DNA of 64,000 nucleotides from Micromonospora halotolerans (GTDB lineage: Bacteria; Actinomycetota; Actinomycetes; Mycobacteriales; Micromonosporaceae). The number at the start of each line of letters is the position of its first letter. Within the stretch, counting starts at the first letter, position 1. The DNA lies in NCBI RefSeq assembly GCF_032108445.1, contig NZ_CP134876.1, positions 6,324,001 through 6,388,000 on the forward strand, read 5' to 3'. Position numbers and translations under genes: made by a program. Below are positions 43,577-53,200 of this stretch, piece by piece. The notes below the pieces were generated by a model. The model did not search any database, had not been told where the DNA came from, and was given only the letters and a program-made list of their open reading frames with translations.

Positions 43577-44599
43577 ATGGCGGCGGCAAGCATCAAGGAG
43601 GTGGCGCGGCACGCCGGCGTGTCCCTGGGCACCGTCAGCAACGTGCTCAACCGGCCGAACAGCGTCACCCCGGCCACCCGCCAGCGCGTCCTGGACGCCA
43701 TCGCCGAACTCGGCTACGTGCGCAACGACTCCGCCCGGCAGTTGCGGGCGGGGCAGAGCCGCAGCGTCGCCATCGTCGTCCTCGACGTGGCGAACCCCTT
43801 CTTCACCGACGTGGTCCGCGGCGCGGAGCAGGTGGTCGAGGACGCCGGGGCCATGCTCGTCGTCTGCAACAGCGGCGAGGACAGCGCCCGGGAACGCCGG
43901 CACCTCGAACTGCTTGAGGAGCAGCGGGTCCGGGGCGTGCTCATCACCCCGGTCGGTCACGGACGCCAGCCCAACCTCGAACGGCTGCACAAGCGGGGCA
44001 TTCCCGTGGTGCTCGTCGACCGGGGATCCGGCCGGGCCAGCCGGTGCTCCGTGTCGGTGGACGACGTGATGGGCGGCCGGCTGGCCATGGAGCACCTCCT
44101 TGATCGCGGGCACCGTGACGTCGCGTACCTGGGTGGGCCGTTCGCGATCCAGCAGGTGGCCGACCGGCACGCGGGCGCGGAGTCGGCGCTGGCCGAGCGC
44201 GGGGGCGGCGCCGCTCTGCGGGTCGCCTCGACGACCAGCCTGACGGTCGCCGCCGGCCGGCGGGCGGCCGAGGAGCTGTTGAGCCTTCCCGTCCGGCAAC
44301 GCCCCAGCGCCGTGTTCTGCGCCAACGACCTGATCGCGCTCGGGGTGCTGCAGGAGGTGACGGCGCGCGGGCTGCGGGTGCCCGACGACCTGGCGATCGT
44401 CGGCTACGACGACATCGAGTTCGCCGGAGCGGCGGCGGTGCCGCTGTCGTCGGTCCGCCAACCGCGCGAGCAGCTGGGGCGTACGGCGGCCCAGCTGCTG
44501 CTGGAGGAGGCCGAGGGCGGCGAGGCGCACCGCCACCGGCACGTCGTGTTCCAGCCGGAACTCGTCGTCCGCCACTCCAGCGACCCAGCCCCGCGCTGA
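43577..44599 (+). CDS. LacI-family repressor of the rhamnose operon
   Basis: This 340-aa protein has the N-terminal HTH SIKEVARHAGVSLGTVSNVL and the hinge AELGYVRNDSARQLR. A periplasmic-binding-protein-like sensor domain follows, with VAIVVLDVANPFFTDVVRGA and VIGYDDIEF-type IVGYDDIEFAGAAAVPLSSV. It is divergent from rhaT with matching operators between, so I infer it represses uptake and catabolism and is released by rhamnose or a catabolite. GGAGCG lies about 8 nt before the ATG. Confidence 0.92.
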   Translation: MAAASIKEVARHAGVSLGTVSNVLNRPNSVTPATRQRVLDAIAELGYVRNDSARQLRAGQSRSVAIVVLDVANPFFTDVVRGAEQVVEDAGAMLVVCNSGEDSARERRHLELLEEQRVRGVLITPVGHGRQPNLERLHKRGIPVVLVDRGSGRASRCSVSVDDVMGGRLAMEHLLDRGHRDVAYLGGPFAIQQVADRHAGAESALAERGGGAALRVASTTSLTVAAGRRAAEELLSLPVRQRPSAVFCANDLIALGVLQEVTARGLRVPDDLAIVGYDDIEFAGAAAVPLSSVRQPREQLGRTAAQLLLEEAEGGEAHRHRHVVFQPELVVRHSSDPAPR

Positions 44600-44612
44600 C
44601 CCACGTGCGCTG

Positions 44613-45809
44613 CTAGCCCAGCCGGCCGGTCTCCGCCACCTTGGCGAAGGCGTACGCGCTCGGCCTCGGGATCCGGGCGAAATCGTCGCGGTGGTCGACG
44701 GCGATGAGGCCGAACTTCGGACGGTACCCCTCACTCCACTCGAAGTTGTCGAACGCCGACCAGTGCAGGTAGCCGCGCACGTCGACGCCCTCGGTCAGCG
44801 CCGCGGCGACGGCGCCGAGGTGTGCGTGCAGGTAGTCGATCCGTTCGGTGTCGTCCTCGGTGGCGATGCCGTTCTCCGTGACGTACAGCGGCAGGCCGGT
44901 CCCGGCCGCGCGGTGCAGGACCTGCCGGAGACCGTCCGGGTGGACGGCCCAGCCCATCTGGGTGCGACGGAAACCCGGCGGCGGGTCGGCGAACAGCGTC
45001 GGCGAACGCGGGTCGACCCACTGCTTGCGGTAGTACTGCACGCCCAGGAAGTCGCCACGGTCGGGCCCGGTGAGCCCGTCCAGGTAGCGGTCGACGATCT
45101 CGCCGCGCAGGAGCCGGTGCAGCGCGCGGCACTCCTCGTCGTCGCGGGCGGGCGCCAGCAGCGGCAGCTGCACAGCGAGGCCGACCTGGGACCGCTCCCC
45201 CGCCGTACGCACGGCGCGGACCGCCGCGAAGTGGGCGCTGAGCAGCTGTCCGCCGGCCTGACGCCAGAGCCCGTCGTCGGCGAGACCGGGTGGGTGGTAG
45301 CCCTCCAGGTAGCCGTGCAGGGCCACCATCTGCGGTTCGTTGATCGTGCACACGAAGGGCATCAGCTCGCCCAGCTCGGTCGCGACGTATCGGCAGTAGC
45401 GGGCGAACACGTCGACGGCATTCGGGGCGAGCCAGCCTCCGGCGTCGGCGAACCACCGGGGCAGCGTGAAATGGTGCAGGGTCACGAACGCAGTCATGCC
45501 CGTGTCGGTCAGCGCCGTGAGCACCCGCCGGTAGTGGGCCGTCGCGGCCCGGCTGAACTCCCCGGGCGCGGGTTCGATGCGGGACCACTCCAGGGACAGC
45601 CGGTGCGCGGTGTGGCCCAGGGAGCGCAGGAGCGCGAAGTCCTCGGCGTAGCGGTGGTAGTGGTCGATGCCGTCGCCGGAGGACCAGCGGGCGGCCGTGC
45701 CGGGTCGGTGTTCGAATTCCCACCAGTCGTTGTTGACGTTGCCTCCCTCGACCTGGTGCGCCGAGGTGGCGCTGCCCCAGAGGAAGCCGGCCGGGAAACT
45801 GCCACCCAC
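44613..45809 (-). CDS. GH1 beta-glucosidase (cytoplasmic)
   Basis: This 398-aa protein is slightly short for GH1 but complete. It starts FPAGFLWGSATSAHQVEGG, the acid/base motif is TINEP with Glu158, and the nucleophile motif is YVTENG with Glu312. It has no signal peptide. It removes beta-linked glucose or related sugars from non-reducing ends. At the end of the rhamnosidase operon it probably acts after the rhamnosidase on imported rhamnosyl-glucosides. The GTG start 45809 has AGGAG 6 nt upstream. Confidence 0.92.
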   Translation of the reverse strand: MGGSFPAGFLWGSATSAHQVEGGNVNNDWWEFEHRPGTAARWSSGDGIDHYHRYAEDFALLRSLGHTAHRLSLEWSRIEPAPGEFSRAATAHYRRVLTALTDTGMTAFVTLHHFTLPRWFADAGGWLAPNAVDVFARYCRYVATELGELMPFVCTINEPQMVALHGYLEGYHPPGLADDGLWRQAGGQLLSAHFAAVRAVRTAGERSQVGLAVQLPLLAPARDDEECRALHRLLRGEIVDRYLDGLTGPDRGDFLGVQYYRKQWVDPRSPTLFADPPPGFRRTQMGWAVHPDGLRQVLHRAAGTGLPLYVTENGIATEDDTERIDYLHAHLGAVAAALTEGVDVRGYLHWSAFDNFEWSEGYRPKFGLIAVDHRDDFARIPRPSAYAFAKVAETGRLG

Positions 45810-45870
45810 GATGTGCTCCTCGGTCGGGGCGGGGCCCGGCGTCCGGGTTCGGGCGTCGGGCCCCGCCTGC

Positions 45871-48800
45871 CTAGCCGGTGACGGTGAAGGTGAACGCGCC
45901 GGATCCGACGCGGTAGACGGCGTGCCCGCCGTCGATCCGGACGAAGTCGGCCCGCTGGGGCGTCGCGCCCACGCGGCCGCCCTGCAACGGCACCCAGACC
46001 TCCGCGGTGGTGTTCGTGGGGATCGTGACCGAGAGCCGGAGCTGGCCGTCGGCCCTGATCCACTCGGACCGGGCGGTTCCGGCCGGCGTCCGGTAGCTGC
46101 CCTTGACGAAGGTCAGGTCACCGACCAACTTCGGCTGGATGACCAGGTCCCGGTAGGCGCTGCTGCCGTCCGCGGCCCGAATGCCGGCGAGCCCGCTGTG
46201 GAACCACTCCTCGATCTGGGCGAGGATCATGTGGTTCTTGGAGTCGCCGCGATTCCACCGCTCCCCCATGGTGGTCATGCCGCCCGGGTTGGCGGTGGTG
46301 GACGCCATGAAGTAGCCGTAGCTGGGCTGGTCGTCCTCCTGCAGCAGGTCCCACAGCACGTCGTCGCGGCCGCCGGCGGCCAGGGCGCGGACCGTGGGGG
46401 CCATGCCGATGGTGCCGCCGCTGAAATGCGGGCCGTCACCGTTGGGGTGGAAGGCCTGGACCAGCTCGACGAGGGCGTCGAGGACAGCGGCGCGCTCGCT
46501 GTCCGGGACGAGCCCGGCATCCAGCGCGAGCGCCTGGGCGGTCTGGGTCGCGCCCGTGGTGCCGGCGTTCCCGTCGGCGGCGTACCGGCGCAGCTGGGTG
46601 TTGTAGAAGTTCGCGTTGAAGGCCGTCTTGATGTCGGCCGCCAGGGCGCGGTACTTCTGCGCGTCGGCGTCGTGGCCGGTCAGCTGCGCCATCATGGCCA
46701 GTTTGGTGGTCATGACGTAGTAGCCCCAGGTGCCGGTGATCCGGCCCGAGGTCTGGTCCGCCGCGACCCAATCGGCGAGGGCGGCGTCGACGATGTGTGC
46801 GTTGGCGCCGGTGCCGACCTTCTGCCGCTGGATGTAGTCGGCAAAGGTGACCATCCGATCGTAGTAGCGGGTCATCGTCTGGGTGTCGCCGTAGAGCTCG
46901 TACAGCATCGCGGGGACGAGGATGATGGCGTTGCCCCAGTTGATCTCATCCCCGAAGCGGCCCGTGTAACCCCAGTCGTAGACGGGGGTCTTCAGGGCAA
47001 CGTTGCCGAACATCGGGGTGTCGGCCAGCGACTGCCCCTCCACCAGGTGGTGCATGGTGGTACGCAGGTACGCCGCGAGCTGCTCGTTGCGGTGGATCGC
47101 GCCCATCGGCATGGTGTAGTCCGCCGGGTAGGACAGCTTCTCCCGGCCAGGGCAGTCGGTGAAGACCGACATGATGTTGCTGGCGAACGAGTACCGGGCC
47201 ATCGTGTGGATCCGGTTGATGCGGGCGTTGGAGGTGGTGACCTCGCCGGCCACCGGGGTGTCCGCCTGCACGCGCAGCCCGCGGATGGTGTCGAGCGCCG
47301 GGACGTAGTCGTCGGGGAGACCGGTGACCTGCACCCACTGCATGCCGAAGTAGTTGAAGTCGGGGTGCCAGGTCTCACCGCCGTCGAGGCCGGCGGTGGT
47401 GTAGGTGTTGAACAGGTCGCGACCGCGGCTACCGCCACCGCCCATGAGCGATGCCTGGTCGACGGTGCCGTCCGCGGCGAGGGACTCGGCCGGGGACATG
47501 CGAACGGTGGTGCCGGCCGGTACGCCGTCGCGCAGGCGCAACTCCGGCCAGCCGACGATGTTCTGTCCGAAGTCGAAGACCCAGGTGCCCGGTACGGGAC
47601 TGGTCACCGAGACGGGCGTGAACGTCTCGACGACCTTGACCGGTTCGGCCGCGCGGGCGACCAGCTTCGTGGCGAGGTTCGGTGGCGGGGCGACACCGGC
47701 GTCGACCCAGCCGGTGACGGTGCCGTCCCGGCGCGTCGCGGCGGCGGACAGATCGGCGCCGGGCGCGTCCCAGCCGGGCTGCTCACGGCGGGCGTCGTAG
47801 TCGGCGCCTGAGTACCAGGCGTCGGTGACCAGCGCGCCGAGCGCGGTGCGCCAGGTGGGGTCGGAGACGATGACGTCGGTCGTTCCGTTGGCGTACGTGA
47901 TCTCCAGCCGGGCGATCATCCGCGGCGTCACGGCGGCGCCGGCGCTCGGGTCACTCGCGGCGATGTTGTTGCCCGATCCGGTGACCCGCGCTCCGGTGGC
48001 GTGTGGCCGGGCCAGGGCTGGGGTGAAGGTGATGCCGGTGCCGTCCGGGCCGGCGGTGCCGATCGAGGTGATGGTGCGGGATTCGAGGCGGTCGCCTCGG
48101 TCGCCGGTGTCGATGTTGATGGTGCCGCCGACGTGGTAGTTGGCGACGGTGTCCAGCTTCACGGTCGTGGCGCCGGCCGCGACCTCGGCGGCCAGGGCGC
48201 TGGTGCCCTTGAGCTGGCTCTGCCACCAGGAGTACGGCGCGGTGCGGCCGACCGCCGGGTTGGTGACGCTGCGGCGCACGTAGGCGGGACCGTTGCCGAG
48301 TTGCACGCCCAGGGTGTTGGCACCCTTGCGGAGTTGCTCGGTGAGGTCGTAGGTGCGGTACTCGCTGGACAGCTGGTAGTTCGAGTTGCCCGGAGCGAGG
48401 ACCTCGTCAGTGAGCGTCCGGCCGTTGAGGGTCGGTTTGTGCAGGCCGATGCCGGACAGGTACAGGCGGGCGGCGCTGACCTGCTTGCCGCGTTCGACGG
48501 AGAACTGCCGGGCGAAAATCGGCATCGGCTGGTTCTCGGTGCGGCCCGGGTACTCGATCCAGCTCGCCGGCGCCCAGTCGCTCTGCTTGAGCAGGCCCAT
48601 CTCCCAGGAGGAGGGCGCGCTCCAGTCGGAGGGGCGCCGGTCGGCGTCCCAGACCCGGACCCGCCACACGACCCGTTCGCGGGACTCCAGCGGCGCGCCG
48701 GCGTACCGGACGTCGGTCTGCGCCGCGGACTCGACCTTCCCGGAGTCCCAGAGCAGCCGTCCCCGCTTCAGGTCCGACTCATCGGTCGCCGCCTGGATCT

Positions 48801-49086
48801 GGTACGCGGTCTGCCTGTCCCCCGGGCAGGCCGCCCGCGACGCCGGCCGGTAGCACCGGTGCGACACGGCCTGCCGGGTCTCGGCCATCTGCCAACCGAG
48901 CGCGGGGTTGCTGTCGTCGATGCCCAGCGGCTGGTCGTACCGGCCGTCGACCTGGAGGTTCAGGACCCGGACGTTGGTGGGGCCGCCGGCGGCCGCCGGT
49001 GTGGCGGCCACCGCCTGCGGTACGAGCAGGGCCAGGCATAGACCGGCTCTGGCCAGCGTGCGCGTTCGATGTCTCGTAGTCGGCAC
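45871..49086 (-). CDS. Secreted GH78 alpha-L-rhamnosidase
   Basis: The start is GTG 49086, fixed by GGAGGGAG 6 nt upstream; an upstream in-frame ATG at 49122 lies before this site. The protein has about 1071 residues: a Sec signal peptide (TLARAGLCLALLVPQAVAAT), beta-sandwich domains, the (alpha/alpha)6 catalytic barrel and a C-terminal beta domain. The catalytic-region motif is FTDCPGREKLSYPADYTM near residue 643. A stretch near residues 295-375 (ATTVKLDTVANYHVGGTINI) looks like an extra beta-rich insert. It releases L-rhamnose from plant glycosides or polysaccharides outside the cell. Confidence 0.9.
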   Translation of the reverse strand: MPTTRHRTRTLARAGLCLALLVPQAVAATPAAAGGPTNVRVLNLQVDGRYDQPLGIDDSNPALGWQMAETRQAVSHRCYRPASRAACPGDRQTAYQIQAATDESDLKRGRLLWDSGKVESAAQTDVRYAGAPLESRERVVWRVRVWDADRRPSDWSAPSSWEMGLLKQSDWAPASWIEYPGRTENQPMPIFARQFSVERGKQVSAARLYLSGIGLHKPTLNGRTLTDEVLAPGNSNYQLSSEYRTYDLTEQLRKGANTLGVQLGNGPAYVRRSVTNPAVGRTAPYSWWQSQLKGTSALAAEVAAGATTVKLDTVANYHVGGTINIDTGDRGDRLESRTITSIGTAGPDGTGITFTPALARPHATGARVTGSGNNIAASDPSAGAAVTPRMIARLEITYANGTTDVIVSDPTWRTALGALVTDAWYSGADYDARREQPGWDAPGADLSAAATRRDGTVTGWVDAGVAPPPNLATKLVARAAEPVKVVETFTPVSVTSPVPGTWVFDFGQNIVGWPELRLRDGVPAGTTVRMSPAESLAADGTVDQASLMGGGGSRGRDLFNTYTTAGLDGGETWHPDFNYFGMQWVQVTGLPDDYVPALDTIRGLRVQADTPVAGEVTTSNARINRIHTMARYSFASNIMSVFTDCPGREKLSYPADYTMPMGAIHRNEQLAAYLRTTMHHLVEGQSLADTPMFGNVALKTPVYDWGYTGRFGDEINWGNAIILVPAMLYELYGDTQTMTRYYDRMVTFADYIQRQKVGTGANAHIVDAALADWVAADQTSGRITGTWGYYVMTTKLAMMAQLTGHDADAQKYRALAADIKTAFNANFYNTQLRRYAADGNAGTTGATQTAQALALDAGLVPDSERAAVLDALVELVQAFHPNGDGPHFSGGTIGMAPTVRALAAGGRDDVLWDLLQEDDQPSYGYFMASTTANPGGMTTMGERWNRGDSKNHMILAQIEEWFHSGLAGIRAADGSSAYRDLVIQPKLVGDLTFVKGSYRTPAGTARSEWIRADGQLRLSVTIPTNTTAEVWVPLQGGRVGATPQRADFVRIDGGHAVYRVGSGAFTFTVTG

Positions 49087-49225
49087 AGGTGTCTCCCTCC
49101 CGCCGGCGCACGGCTGTGGCACCGGCGACTCGTCTGGTCGTGCGACTGGTGGAACGGCCGGGCCGGTCGGGACTGCGGTCGCCCCGCGTGGGCGTGCGCC
49201 CCGACCGGTCGGCCGGCTCAGGCGG

Positions 49226-50488
49226 TCAGCCGCCCGCCTTGTAGTCGGCGTCCATCGCGGACAGGACCTTGGCGGGCGTGGCCTGCTTGCTGAAGATCTC
49301 CTGGAGGCCGGAGAGCATCGTCTGCTGGACCTTGGCGTTGGGCCACAGCTGGTCCATGAACGGCACGGTCCGGTTGTCGTTGATGAACGTGGTCAGCTCG
49401 TTGAAGGCCGGGTCCACGGCTGATCCGCTGTCGGCCAGGGACGGCAGGCTGCCCTGTTTGGCGTTGAACACCTTCATGCCTTCGGGGGACATGACGAAGT
49501 CGACGAACTTGAGCGCCAGGTCCTTGTTCTTGGCCTTGGCGTTCACCCCGTACCCGGCGCCCGCGGCGGCGGGCATGACGAACGTGCCCGGGTCGTCGGT
49601 GGCCGGCAGGGCCTTGAGGACGAACGTCCCGGACGGGTTCTTGCCCTTCAGCAGCGCCACCACCCAGTTGCCCTGGACAATGCCCAGTGTCTTGCCGGTG
49701 GCGGCGAGTTCCTGGCTGGCCTCGTAGCTAGTGCCGAGCGGGTTCTTCTGGAAGCAGCCGGTCTGGTTCATCTCCTGGTACTTGGCCATGGCCGTGGTCC
49801 ACGCCGAGTTCGCGAACGTGGCCTGCCCGGCCTGCATCTTGCGGTCGAACTCCCGGTCGTTGCCGTACACGGTGGTGGCGACCAGCGCGTACAGGACGAG
49901 CTGGGTGACCCAGTTGTCCTGGATGCCGAGCGCGAAGGCGGGGGTGCCCTTTCCGGCCGCGGCCTTGCAGAAGGCGAGCAGCTCCATCCAGGTGCCGGGC
50001 GGGGTGAGGCCGGCCTTGCGCATGGCCGCCTGGTTGTAGATGGCGCCGATGCCGTTCATCCCGAAGACCCCGTTGTACGTCTTGCCCTCGTACTGGGCGA
50101 CGCTCTTGACCGCGTCGGGCAGCTTCGCCGCCCAGGGCCGGTCGGACAGGTCCATCAGGTAGCCCGGCTTGGCCAGCACGTAGGTGGCGCCGGGGTTGCC
50201 GTTGCCCGGCCAGACCGACATGACGTCCGGGGCGGTGCCGGAGGCGAGCTGGGTGCGAATCTGCTGCTGGTACTGGTCGGCGCCGCTGGTGGTGAAGTTG
50301 ACCTTCACACCCGGGTTCGCCGCCTCGAACGCCTTGATGACGTCCTCGACCGAGCCCTGGTCGACCGAGGCGAGCGTGAGCGTCTTCGAGTCGCCGGCGG
50401 AGCCGGCGTTGGTGCCACTGTTGCAGGCGGTCATCGCAGCGGTGATCGTCATCGCGGCCGCGACGGCCGCGAGTCTCGTGTGCTTCAT
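49226..50488 (-). CDS. CUT1-type ABC transporter sugar-binding lipoprotein
   Basis: This 420-aa protein has a lipoprotein signal (TAAMTACNSG) and a family 1 extracellular binding fold: VIKAFEAANPGVKVNFTTSG, ALPATDDPGTFVMPAAAGAG, and KALKF-type DLALKFVDFVMSPEGMKVF. It should capture the rhamnosyl oligosaccharide or glycoside for the two permeases upstream. It lies between the two rhamnosidase genes, which ties its ligand to rhamnosides. GGGAGA precedes the ATG. Confidence 0.92.
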   Translation of the reverse strand: MKHTRLAAVAAAMTITAAMTACNSGTNAGSAGDSKTLTLASVDQGSVEDVIKAFEAANPGVKVNFTTSGADQYQQQIRTQLASGTAPDVMSVWPGNGNPGATYVLAKPGYLMDLSDRPWAAKLPDAVKSVAQYEGKTYNGVFGMNGIGAIYNQAAMRKAGLTPPGTWMELLAFCKAAAGKGTPAFALGIQDNWVTQLVLYALVATTVYGNDREFDRKMQAGQATFANSAWTTAMAKYQEMNQTGCFQKNPLGTSYEASQELAATGKTLGIVQGNWVVALLKGKNPSGTFVLKALPATDDPGTFVMPAAAGAGYGVNAKAKNKDLALKFVDFVMSPEGMKVFNAKQGSLPSLADSGSAVDPAFNELTTFINDNRTVPFMDQLWPNAKVQQTMLSGLQEIFSKQATPAKVLSAMDADYKAGG

Positions 50489-50512
50489 GGTGTCTCCCTG
50501 GTGAAGGAGCGG

Positions 50513-53200
50513 TTAGGGCACCACGTCGGGTGCCGTGGCGGTGACGGTGTAGCGGCCGGACGTGAGCCGCAGGGTGACTCCCGCGGCGTACGTCTCGACC
50601 CCGAGAACCCCGGGTCGGCCGGCGGCGGGCGCGTCGTTCTCGCGCACGCTGTCCGGGTCCGGTGTGGGGATCTGCAGTACGGCGGTGCACCCGGGCGGCA
50701 CCGTTGCGGTGACGGTGAGCCGCCCGTCGGAGATCGACCAGCCACAGACGACGCGCCCCCGTGCGGTCTCCTGCTCAGCGCGGGCCCAGCGGAGCCGGCC
50801 ACCGGGCAGCGGACGCAGCAGCAGCTCCCGGTACGCCACCGAGGACGGCGCCTGGTCGATGCCGGCGACCCGGCCGTAGAGCCAGTCGCCGACGCTGCCC
50901 AGGCTGTAGTGGTTGAACGAGTTCATCGCCGGCGACTGGAAGCCGGCGTGGTCGGTCCAGCCGTCCCAGCGCTCCCAGATCGTGGTCGCGCCGTGCCGGA
51001 TCGAGTAACCCCAGGAGGGGAACTCCTCCTGATGCAGCAGGGCGTAGGCCAGATCGGCCCGGCCATGGTCGCTCAACACCGGGCACAGCAGGGCCACACC
51101 CACGAAGCCGGTGGTCAGGCGGTGGTCCCGCTTCTCGATGTCGGCGGCCAGGTGCCCGACGGCCGCCGGCACGAGCCGCTGCGGCAGTAGCCCGAACGCG
51201 AGCGCCAGCAGGTACGCGGTCTGGGTGCCGCCCTCGACGGTGCCGTCGGCGGCGACGTACGAGTCGATGAAGGCCGCGCGGATCCCGGCGTGCAGGTCGC
51301 GCAGTCGGGCGGCGTCGTCGTGCCGGCCCAGCACGTCCGCCGCTTCTGCGGTGAGTTGGGTGCTGCGCGCGAAGTACGCGGTCGCCAGCACCTCGCGGGG
51401 CGTGGTGACGTCGACCTGCAGCCAGTCGCCGTAGGAGTTGCCGGTGCGGTGGCGCCAGCGCAGGTCCGGGTTGTGCCGGTGGACGTACCGGACCCAGGCC
51501 AGCATCGAGTCGTAGCTGCGTTCGAGCACGCGGCGGTCGCCGTAGGCGCGCCAGAGGTGCCAGGGGATGATCACTCCGGCGTCGCCCCAGGCCGGGGCCG
51601 CCTCCCGGTGCAGGGCGACGACCGGGGCGACGTCCCGGAAGGCGCCCTGGGCGTCCTGCCCGTTCACCACGTCGCGCAGCCAGCGGGCCAGGAACGCGGA
51701 CACGTCGGCGTTGCGGCTGGAGGTCGGGGCGAAGATCTGGGCGTCGGCGAGCCAGCCGAGCCGCTCGTCGCGCTGGGGGCAGTCGGTGGGTACGGCGATG
51801 AAGTTGCCGCGCTGCCCCCAGGTGATGTTGGACTGCAACTGGTTGACCATCGGGTCGGAGCACTCGAACCGCCCGGTGAGCGGCGTGTCGTTGTGCAGCA
51901 CCCGGGCGACGATGTCAGTCGGGGCCAGCTCACCGGGAAGGTTGTCGACCTCCACGTACCGGAAGCCGTGGAAGGTGAACCGAGGCTCGAACACCTCGAC
52001 CTCGTCGCCGCCGGCGAGGTACATGTCGGTCGCCTTGGCGGTGCGCAGGTTGTCCGTGTAGAGCTCGCCGTCGGCGAGCATCTCCGCGTGCCGCACCACG
52101 ATCCGGTGACCGGCGGGGGCACCGCGAACGGTCAGCCGCACCCGCCCGACCAGGTTCTGCCCGAAGTCGACGATGTATCGGCCAGGCGCACGCTGGTGGA
52201 CGTCGATCGCCGGCACGTCGAGGATTACGCGGATCGGGTGGTCCGGCTCGGCCACCAGCGGACCCGGCTCGGGGTCGAGCACGGCCACGGGCAGGAACGC
52301 CGCTGCCCCGGCGGTGTCCCACCCTGGCACGTGTTGGCGGCGGTCGACGTACTCGCCCATCAGCAGGTCGGCCGAGCGGATGGCGCCCGGCCGCTCGCCC
52401 CAGGCACCGTCGGTGGCCACCACCTGTCGGGACCCGTCGGCGAAGTCCACGACGAGCTGGGCCAGGAACGCCGGCTGGTCGCCGTAGTGCTGCGCGGGGC
52501 GGCGTGCGTCGAAGCCGACATACCCGCACCACCAGCCGTCGGCGACGATCGCGGCCAGGGCGTTGGCGCCGGGGTGCAGCAGCTCGGTGACGTCGTACGT
52601 CTGGTAGTGCAGCCGGCGGTGGTACTCGGTCCAGCCGGGCGCCAGTTCGGCGTCGCCGACCCGGACGCCGTTGAGCCGGGGCTCGTACACACCGCGAGCG
52701 GTCGCGTAGAGCCGTGCCCGCACCGGCGGTCGGTCGAGGTGGAACTCCCGGCGCAGGTACAGCGGCGGTGCCTCCAGCGGCGGGCGGTCGTCGTCGCCGG
52801 GCGGCTCGACGTACGGCAGCACTGCCGGGTCCCGGCCGACCCACGTCGCGGTCCAGTCGTCGTGGTGCAGCAGGCCGGTTTCGAACCAGCTCTGCGCCGC
52901 CCCGGCCTCGGCGCCGGTCTCGTCCCAGACCTGCACCCGCCAGTGGTAGCGGGTCGCCGACCGCAGGGCAGGCCCGTCCCACGGGATCAGGATCGTGTCG
53001 GCACACTCCCGGCGGCCGGTGTCCCAGATCAGCCGGTCGGGATCGGCCAGATCCGCCGCCCGTTCCGCGGCGGTGAGCCGGTACGCGGACTGGGTCGCCC
53101 CGCGCCGGTCGGACGCGAGCTTCCAGGACAGCCGGGGAAGCCGCTCCCCCACCCCCAGCGGTTCGGGCCGCTGTTCCGTCTCCAGGCCGTACGGTGTCAT
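50513..53200 (-). CDS. Cytoplasmic GH78 alpha-L-rhamnosidase
   Basis: This 895-aa protein starts at ATG 53200, overlapping the permease stop by 4 nt. It has no signal peptide, unlike its neighbour. It opens with YGLETEQRPEPLGVGERLPR and LSWKL, the standard N-terminal domain, and carries PTDCPQRDERLGWLADAQIF near residue 472, the conserved catalytic segment of GH78. A C-terminal beta domain is present. It should cleave terminal L-rhamnose from imported glycosides, releasing rhamnose for the rha operon. Confidence 0.93.
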   Translation of the reverse strand: MTPYGLETEQRPEPLGVGERLPRLSWKLASDRRGATQSAYRLTAAERAADLADPDRLIWDTGRRECADTILIPWDGPALRSATRYHWRVQVWDETGAEAGAAQSWFETGLLHHDDWTATWVGRDPAVLPYVEPPGDDDRPPLEAPPLYLRREFHLDRPPVRARLYATARGVYEPRLNGVRVGDAELAPGWTEYHRRLHYQTYDVTELLHPGANALAAIVADGWWCGYVGFDARRPAQHYGDQPAFLAQLVVDFADGSRQVVATDGAWGERPGAIRSADLLMGEYVDRRQHVPGWDTAGAAAFLPVAVLDPEPGPLVAEPDHPIRVILDVPAIDVHQRAPGRYIVDFGQNLVGRVRLTVRGAPAGHRIVVRHAEMLADGELYTDNLRTAKATDMYLAGGDEVEVFEPRFTFHGFRYVEVDNLPGELAPTDIVARVLHNDTPLTGRFECSDPMVNQLQSNITWGQRGNFIAVPTDCPQRDERLGWLADAQIFAPTSSRNADVSAFLARWLRDVVNGQDAQGAFRDVAPVVALHREAAPAWGDAGVIIPWHLWRAYGDRRVLERSYDSMLAWVRYVHRHNPDLRWRHRTGNSYGDWLQVDVTTPREVLATAYFARSTQLTAEAADVLGRHDDAARLRDLHAGIRAAFIDSYVAADGTVEGGTQTAYLLALAFGLLPQRLVPAAVGHLAADIEKRDHRLTTGFVGVALLCPVLSDHGRADLAYALLHQEEFPSWGYSIRHGATTIWERWDGWTDHAGFQSPAMNSFNHYSLGSVGDWLYGRVAGIDQAPSSVAYRELLLRPLPGGRLRWARAEQETARGRVVCGWSISDGRLTVTATVPPGCTAVLQIPTPDPDSVRENDAPAAGRPGVLGVETYAAGVTLRLTSGRYTVTATAPDVVP

